DNA of 9,357 nucleotides from Synechococcus sp. CO36386bin_37 (GTDB lineage: Bacteria; Cyanobacteriota; Cyanobacteriia; PCC-6307; Cyanobiaceae), in contig WTGE01000404.1 in the NCBI GenBank assembly GCA_011525445.1, forward strand, positions 1 through 9,357. The letters run 5' to 3'. The translations under genes and the position numbers were made by a program. Numbering within the stretch: position 1 is the stretch's first letter; each line of letters starts with the position of its first letter. Shown one piece after another: positions 5,572 to 9,357 of the stretch. The notes below the pieces were generated by a model, which saw only the letters and a program-made list of their open reading frames with translations, did no database searches and was not told the origin of the DNA.

Positions 5572-6158
5572 CGAAACACGTCTCCGCAGTTCAGTGCCTC
5601 GGAGAAGGTGGGCGAGGCAGCATCCTTATCGGACAAGTGGATGGCTGTCCCTTCCAGTTGATCAAGAGGCCACGCGATGGCCAGTTCAGGATCATTCCAG
5701 CGAATGGCTCGTTCGCAGTGTCGGTTCCAGAAGCCTCGCGCCTTGTATTGCACCTCGGCTACGGGGCTGAGGGTGAGGAAGCCGTGGGCGAACCCTTCCG
5801 GTATCCAGAGTTGCTGCTTGTTCTCAGCGCTGAGAACGGCGCCCACCCATTGTCCCAGGCTGGGGGAGCTGCGACGAAGGTCCACGGCAACATCAAAGAT
5901 GGTGCCAAGGCTGGCCCGTACCAGCTTGGCCTGGGGTTCTGATTCCAGCTGGTAATGCAACCCCCTGAGAACGCCGCGGATGGAGCGGGAGTGATTGTCC
6001 TGGGAGAAGACCACCATGTCACCGACAGCTGCGTTGAATTGTTTCTGGTTCCAGCTTTCAAAGAACCAACCGCGGTTGTCCCCAAAAGCGCGGGGGGTGA
6101 TCAATAAAGGGCCATCGATCGTGAGGCCTTGTGTGCTGTTCAGGTGTTCAACCTGCAT
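5568..6158 (-). CDS. rfbC: dTDP-4-dehydrorhamnose 3,5-epimerase
   Basis: RmlC/RfbC, a cupin, epimerises C3 and C5 of dTDP-4-keto-6-deoxyglucose, the third step of the pathway. I start it at ATG 6158 (MQVEHLNS...), giving 196 residues, close to the family's usual 180-200. The frame could extend to 6242, but that would add 28 residues unlike the family and overlap rfbA by 95 bases instead of 11. Seen: [15 protein letters not shown] (22-36), the signature [19 protein letters not shown] (52-70) with catalytic His68, [11 protein letters not shown] (89-99), [13 protein letters not shown] (119-131), [11 protein letters not shown] (154-164) and LSDKD with Asp179, the probable partner of the His. In [12 protein letters not shown] (138-149), Phe-Trp stands where many members have Tyr-Tyr; see findings. 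The stop overlaps the rfbD start. Confidence 0.95.
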   Translation of the reverse strand: MQVEHLNSTQGLTIDGPLLITPRAFGDNRGWFFESWNQKQFNAAVGDMVVFSQDNHSRSIRGVLRGLHYQLESEPQAKLVRASLGTIFDVAVDLRRSSPSLGQWVGAVLSAENKQQLWIPEGFAHGFLTLSPVAEVQYKARGFWNRHCERAIRWNDPELAIAWPLDQLEGTAIHLSDKDAASPTFSEALNCGDVFR

Positions 6159-7089
6159 GGCCGACGTCCAGTGAGCGCTGCAGTGAAATGTGATCGCTGA
6201 CTGTTTCTTGAAGCACTTGCAGGAGGTAAGCCCCGTAACCACTTTTGTTCAAGGGCTGCGCGAGTTGCTCGAGCTGATCATCATCAATCCATCCCTGACG
6301 CCAGGCCACTTCCTCTGGGCAGCCCACCTTGAGTCCCTGGCGATGTTCCAAGGTACGGATGTAGCTGCAGGCTTCATGGAGTGAATCGCAGGTTCCGGTG
6401 TCGAGCCATGCCATTCCTCGTCCCATCAGTTCAACCTGCAGGAGTCCTTCATTGAGATACATCGTGTTGAGATCGGTAATCTCCAACTCTCCGCGCGCGG
6501 ATGGCTTCACCTGGCGGGCTCGCTCCACCACAGAGTCGTCGTAGAAATACAGGCCAGTCAACGCATAACGACTTCTGGGGTGACTGGGCTTTTCCTCCAG
6601 GCTGAGCACCTTTCCGTTGGCATCGAATTCGGCGACGCCATAGCGCTCAGGATCGCTCACGGGATAAGCAAACACCGTGGCTCCGTGCTGACGCTTGTGG
6701 CTGTTCATGAGTTGGGGGACTAAATCGTGCCCATGGAACAGGTTGTCTCCCAGCACCAAGGCGGCAGGACCACCGGCGAGAAACCCAGCGCCGATCAGGA
6801 AAGCCTGAGCAAGCCCGTCCGGATTGGGTTGCGCAGCATATTGAAACGTCATCCCCCATTGGGATCCATCTCCCAGGAGCCTTTCAAAGGAGGCTGCGTC
6901 GTGGGGCGTGGTGATGATCAGAACATCACGGATGCCCGCCAGCATCAGGGTGCTAAGCGGGTAGTAAATCATCGGTTTGTCATAGACGGGAAGCAACTGT
7001 TTGCTGACCGCCTGCGTGATGGGGTGGAGGCGAGTGCCACTTCCTCCGGCAAGGATGATGCCACGTCTTGTGAAGTTGGCCTGAGCCAA
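6148..7089 (-). CDS. rfbA: Glucose-1-phosphate thymidylyltransferase
   Basis: RmlA/RfbA joins glucose-1-phosphate and dTTP to dTDP-glucose, the committed and, in known members, rhamnose-feedback-inhibited step. It has 313 residues, a little longer than the typical 290-300. Visible: the nucleotidyltransferase signature [12 protein letters not shown] (12-23) with Lys30-Gln-Leu-Leu-Pro-Val-Tyr-Asp-Lys-Pro, the metal-binding LGDNLFHG (113-120, Asp115), [10 protein letters not shown] (147-156), EEKP (165-168), GELEITDLN (200-208) and WLDTGT (228-233, Asp230). The start is TTG 7089. An in-frame TGA at 7107-7105 leaves only five codons upstream, none an ATG, GTG or TTG, so TTG is the only usual choice; I see no good Shine-Dalgarno. 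It heads the rfb operon. Confidence 0.96.
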   Translation of the reverse strand: MAQANFTRRGIILAGGSGTRLHPITQAVSKQLLPVYDKPMIYYPLSTLMLAGIRDVLIITTPHDAASFERLLGDGSQWGMTFQYAAQPNPDGLAQAFLIGAGFLAGGPAALVLGDNLFHGHDLVPQLMNSHKRQHGATVFAYPVSDPERYGVAEFDANGKVLSLEEKPSHPRSRYALTGLYFYDDSVVERARQVKPSARGELEITDLNTMYLNEGLLQVELMGRGMAWLDTGTCDSLHEACSYIRTLEHRQGLKVGCPEEVAWRQGWIDDDQLEQLAQPLNKSGYGAYLLQVLQETVSDHISLQRSLDVGHAG

Positions 7090-7104
7090 GAAATGACTGA
7101 CGAT

Positions 7105-7206
7105 TCATTCCAGTATTTCAACATCTGGACGTCCTGCATTGAGGGCGGTTGTGACGGTGTACAGGTGTACAACAAAAGCATTCATGCCGAAGGAAAGACA
7201 TTGCAT
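7105..7206 (-). CDS. Doubtful 33-residue leader ORF before rfbA
   Basis: ATG at 7206 (or 7185) leads in the rfbA frame to TGA at 7107-7105, fifteen bases before the rfbA TTG. It reads MQCLSFGMNAFVVHLYTVTT and continues to DVEILE. The frame is open for about 15 further codons upstream without a good start and lacks a Shine-Dalgarno. It may be chance, an upstream leader frame, or the tail of a removed gene. It also overlaps the operator-like repeat at 7156-7171. Confidence 0.15.
   Translation of the reverse strand: MQCLSFGMNAFVVHLYTVTTALNAGRPDVEILE
7156..7171. promoter_or_regulatory. Tandem GGTGTACA forming a GTAC-N4-GTAC site
   Basis: GGTGTACA is repeated without a gap (7156-7163 and 7164-7171). 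The result is TGTACA-GG-TGTACA, near-symmetric and containing GTAC-N4-GTAC (7159-7170). As I recall, cyanobacterial LexA boxes share this core, but the outer bases here (T...A) deviate. It lies about 70-80 bases before the rfbA start, a suitable place for an operator of the rfb operon. The regulator is not known. Confidence 0.35.
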
Positions 7207-7360
7207 TGTCAGTTGTTGAGAATTACCGTGGATATCAAGGCTTTTCTTGGGGCTGTTGGGGCATGCCGCTGCTGAGCTGCGTGACAGCGTTCCATCGTGT
7301 TTGCTTCATCGACCAGAGGACATCGATGATCAAAAGTTTGATTTGATTGATCTATGTGAT

Positions 7361-8731
7361 TCATTCAGCTGCATTGCCATGACGTGAAACGAGACGTTGA
7401 TAGAGCGTTTCAAGCTTCCTGGCACAGTCTCGATTGCTTGGAATGAAATCCGAAGCTACGGGAAGACCTTGTCTTCGTTCGTATGTCCATCGGAAGAAAG
7501 GACCTTCTTCCAGTCCTTGTCTGATATAACGGCCCCAATTGGCTGTATCTGCCATGGGCAGGGTGAAGACACCTTCATGGCCACTCAATCCTGACAGGCC
7601 ACCTGCATCTGTAACGATCACTGGGAGACCATAAGCAAGAGCTTCTCTTGCGACAAAACCATAAACTTCATGCCAAACAGAAGGCATCGCAACAACATCA
7701 AGCGATGAAAAGATCGATGGTAGGGATTCTTTGTTGTAGGAACCTTTCAGTGTCAAGAATTCGGGATGATGATCAGCGAGTTGTCGAATCCCGATTTGAC
7801 TGGATTGATCGCCTTGATAGTTGTCCGGAATCGGCCCGTGAATTTCAATTTTGAACCACTCTTGCAGGTTTTCTTCTAAAAGTATTTCACAGAATTTGAG
7901 TTGGCCCTTATGAGGTGCAACACTGCCGAGCATTCCCATACGAATGCGTTGGCTGATGGGTGTGGCGTCTGCTTTGGACTCGATTTCACTTGCAAGTTGT
8001 CCACGCTGATAGGCAAGATTCAATCCATTCTCAATGACGCTGATGTTGTGTGTGATGCCGTGTTGGTGATGAACGGTTGCTGCTTCAATAGAAGGAGAGA
8101 CGATGGTGCTGGCATAGGCCAGCATTTGATTGCTGTAGCGGATCCACGCAGCCTTGAGGCTGATATTGGAACGGCCGGAATTAATATCCGTGTGAAGAGG
8201 GCGGTAATATTCTGCAGATTCAAGACTTTTCAATGTGCGATCTGAGGCCCTTAATGAATTTTGTTCCCACTTGAGGTGATCATCAGGATTAATGATGGAA
8301 TGGTCAGATCCGAACAGTGAGCTCTGGGGATCGAGACACCAGTAATCGTGCAATGTGACGACAGTTGGAACATGTTTGCTGCAGCTTCGAATCGCGCGGA
8401 CGCCGTAGAAAAGATTATGGTGAAAATCGATAACATCCAGTTGATGGCAATGAATCCAGTTCTTTAAACTGATTTCAGCCTGCGGAACGCGCTGAAAATC
8501 GAATAGGCAGCGAGTATCACTCGTACTGTAGTTCATCTGCGTGACACGAAAAGACCCTTCTTTCCAGCTTCGCGTATGATATTGATCTTTATTGTTGATA
8601 TCTTGATTGATACAATGAATGAAAACCTGATGGCCGAAATCACTGAAGAGCCTTGCTAAGCCTGAAACGTGGGTTTCGAGGCCTCCTCGATTTTCTTTTC
8701 CCCATGCAAAGCAAATGATGCCAATCTTCAT
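7361..8731 (-). CDS. Glycosyltransferase family 4 (GT-B fold)
   Basis: A 456-residue protein with no signal or membrane segment, expected at the inner face of the membrane. The N-terminal domain opens with MKIGIICFAWGKENRGGLET (1-20), where the Gly-Gly-Leu-Glu loop is typical of GT4, followed by VVTLHDYWCLDP (124-135) and VSPSIEAATVHHQHG (211-225). The C-terminal nucleotide-sugar domain has VIENGLN (232-238), LGSVAPHKG (268-276) and the E-x7-E motif with Glu355 and Glu363 in PSVWHEVYGFVAREALAYG, followed by LPVIVTDAGG. It should transfer a sugar from an activated donor to a growing surface glycan. Donor and acceptor are not readable; dTDP-rhamnose is a guess from the downstream operon. The start is the ATG at 8731, right in front of the conserved first strand. 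No Shine-Dalgarno is evident. GC is lower than in the rfb genes. Confidence 0.92.
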   Translation of the reverse strand: MKIGIICFAWGKENRGGLETHVSGLARLFSDFGHQVFIHCINQDINNKDQYHTRSWKEGSFRVTQMNYSTSDTRCLFDFQRVPQAEISLKNWIHCHQLDVIDFHHNLFYGVRAIRSCSKHVPTVVTLHDYWCLDPQSSLFGSDHSIINPDDHLKWEQNSLRASDRTLKSLESAEYYRPLHTDINSGRSNISLKAAWIRYSNQMLAYASTIVSPSIEAATVHHQHGITHNISVIENGLNLAYQRGQLASEIESKADATPISQRIRMGMLGSVAPHKGQLKFCEILLEENLQEWFKIEIHGPIPDNYQGDQSSQIGIRQLADHHPEFLTLKGSYNKESLPSIFSSLDVVAMPSVWHEVYGFVAREALAYGLPVIVTDAGGLSGLSGHEGVFTLPMADTANWGRYIRQGLEEGPFFRWTYERRQGLPVASDFIPSNRDCARKLETLYQRLVSRHGNAAE

Positions 8732-8818
8732 AGGTTAAAAAAGGCTTGTCTTGAAAAGGTTCGAATCTTGATTAAGCTTGCAAATTGGTAATTAATGTTA
8801 AGGGGGAGAAGGTGGACC

Positions 8819-8905
8819 ATGTTTTTTGGAGAAGCAGGTATTGTTTGCATTGTTCGTGCGCGAGGGATATTGCGGCGTTGTCCTCATTTCTTCATGAAAA
8901 GCTAA
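8819..8905 (+). CDS. Possible 28-residue small ORF with a purine-rich ribosome site
   Basis: ATG at 8819 follows the purine-rich run AGGGGGAGAAGGTGG (8801-8815) and gives MFFGEAGIVCIVRARGILRR plus eight more residues before TAA (8903-8905). The product is basic with a hydrophobic core and has no known relatives to me. It lies in the 209-base gap between the glycosyltransferase and the membrane-protein gene, on the opposite strand to both. An ATG at 8795 in the same frame would add eight residues. Probably chance, but the ribosome site merits a listing. Confidence 0.15.
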   Translation: MFFGEAGIVCIVRARGILRRCPHFFMKS

Positions 8906-8940
8906 GGCGGGGAGTATCGATGGTGGCCCTATGACCATAC

Positions 8941-9357
8941 TTAAAGTTTGACTTGGAAGGAAACTTGCAGGCTTAGTCGCACCCTGTCTGTTAAAACGAC
9001 GTCCGGTAAAGCAACTTTATTAGGGAATCCAGCGATGGGAGTAACTTTGCAGCCTGGATATTCACAATTGCGTACAATACTCTCCACCATCGGCGTAATA
9101 AACAGTCCCAAATCATAAAAAGGTCGCCAACTTAATCCTGCGTTCAAGTTGCGTCCACTCCACTCACCAATCAAATTGAGACCGTCAATCACTTCGAGGG
9201 AGGCTGCTGCAATGGGATTGATTTGTCCGTAATCACTCCCTGTCCTGAGGGCTCGTCTGAAGCGTTCATTGCTGCAGGGATTTTTTGGCTTGAAGCCAAA
9301 GGTTTGACAGCCAGCATCTTTTAAGGCTTGTGTTTGATCCTGGAAGGTTTGTTCAAT
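8941..9357 (-). CDS. C-terminal part of a probable outer-membrane beta-barrel protein (5' end outside window)
   Basis: The frame is open from the right edge to TAA at 8943-8941, giving 138 residues. A GTG at 9192 is in frame, but upstream codons continue without a stop, so this is a tail, not a full gene. The second half alternates polar and hydrophobic residues like barrel strands: LEVIDGLNLIGEWSGRNLNA, then GLSWRPFYDLGLFITPM, and the final RVRLSLQVSFQVKL. The pattern W-x-G-x-x-L-N-x-G-L-S-x-R-P-F fits adjacent strands with tight turns. Four cysteines (AGCQ, NPCS, NCEYPGC) could form disulfides in the periplasm or outside. The last residue is Leu rather than the usual Phe of beta-barrel signals. 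Beside polysaccharide genes it might be an export or assembly protein, but that is a guess, and no named family is claimed. Confidence 0.5.
   Translation of the reverse strand: MEQTFQDQTQALKDAGCQTFGFKPKNPCSNERFRRALRTGSDYGQINPIAAASLEVIDGLNLIGEWSGRNLNAGLSWRPFYDLGLFITPMVESIVRNCEYPGCKVTPIAGFPNKVALPDVVLTDRVRLSLQVSFQVKL

Noticed and set aside
4912..5661. Long + strand frame of 249 codons opposite rfbD and rfbC
   Set aside because: It lies antisense to two intact, well-recognised genes in GC-rich DNA, where long shadow frames are common. Its translation resembles nothing known to me.
6159..6242. 28-residue N-terminal extension of rfbC
   Set aside because: The added residues do not resemble RfbC and would overlap rfbA by 95 bases. 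ATG 6158 gives the family length and the short overlap typical of this operon.
6727..7275. 182-codon + strand frame opposite rfbA
   Set aside because: It is antisense to the strongly conserved N-terminal part of rfbA and shows no family motif, so I treat it as a shadow frame.
8732..8818. Promoter of the glycosyltransferase in the TTGCAA/TTAATC region
   Set aside because: On the - strand TTGCAA has no -10-like hexamer at 16-18 bases; the match is not better than background in AT-rich DNA.
1..9357. CRISPR array, insertion sequence, tRNA or att site
   Set aside because: I saw no regularly spaced repeats, transposase motifs, terminal inverted repeats or cloverleaf-like sequence on either strand.

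Overview
The window looks like a cell-surface polysaccharide island of a cyanobacterium, most likely a marine Synechococcus/Prochlorococcus-type picocyanobacterium. That call is inference from the style of the RfbA/C/D/B proteins, the tight rfbA-rfbC-rfbD-rfbB order and the small HU-like protein. No rRNA, tRNA or photosynthesis gene is present to confirm it. By eye there is a strong compositional step. The rfb block (about 3583-7089) is GC-rich (roughly 55-60 %), the glycosyltransferase (7361-8731) is intermediate, and bases 1-3580 are clearly AT-rich (roughly 35-40 %), as expected for a mosaic glycan locus built around a stable sugar-nucleotide operon.

Left part (1-1800): the C-terminal end of a protein that enters from the left edge on the + strand faces a complete sulfotransferase-like gene on the - strand. 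The two have similar C-terminal halves, so both may be PAPS-type sulfotransferases or relatives acting on surface glycan.

Middle (1800-3580) is gene-poor and looks eroded. It holds a 13-codon stub (1863-1901) starting with the asparagine-synthetase/class II amidotransferase N-terminus Met-Cys-Gly-Ile-Val-Gly; ambiguous small reading frames at 1960-2310; and one convincing small gene, a 90-residue protein resembling the N-terminal part of HU/IHF DNA-binding proteins (2387-2659). That gene has a near-consensus promoter and a strong Shine-Dalgarno. A 920-base stretch with no convincing gene follows, with scattered short frames, an 11-bp inverted repeat and small direct repeats.

Right part (3583-8731, all - strand): a glycosyltransferase family 4 gene is followed after 271 bases by rfbA-rfbC-rfbD-rfbB. 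rfbA/rfbC overlap by 11 bases, rfbC/rfbD by 4 (ATGA), and rfbD/rfbB are 33 bases apart. Together the four enzymes turn glucose-1-phosphate plus dTTP into dTDP-L-rhamnose, which a glycosyltransferase such as the neighbour, or others outside the window, could put into the surface glycan. At the right edge lies the C-terminal part of a probable outer-membrane beta-barrel protein (- strand).

I see no CRISPR array, insertion sequence, tRNA or defence system. The less ordinary signals are the amidotransferase stub, the HU-like gene with its possibly divergent promoter and a 4-base duplication in the opposing micro-frame, a GTAC-N4-GTAC operator-like repeat upstream of rfbA, the missing tyrosine in RfbC, and a coding-like remnant just past rfbB.
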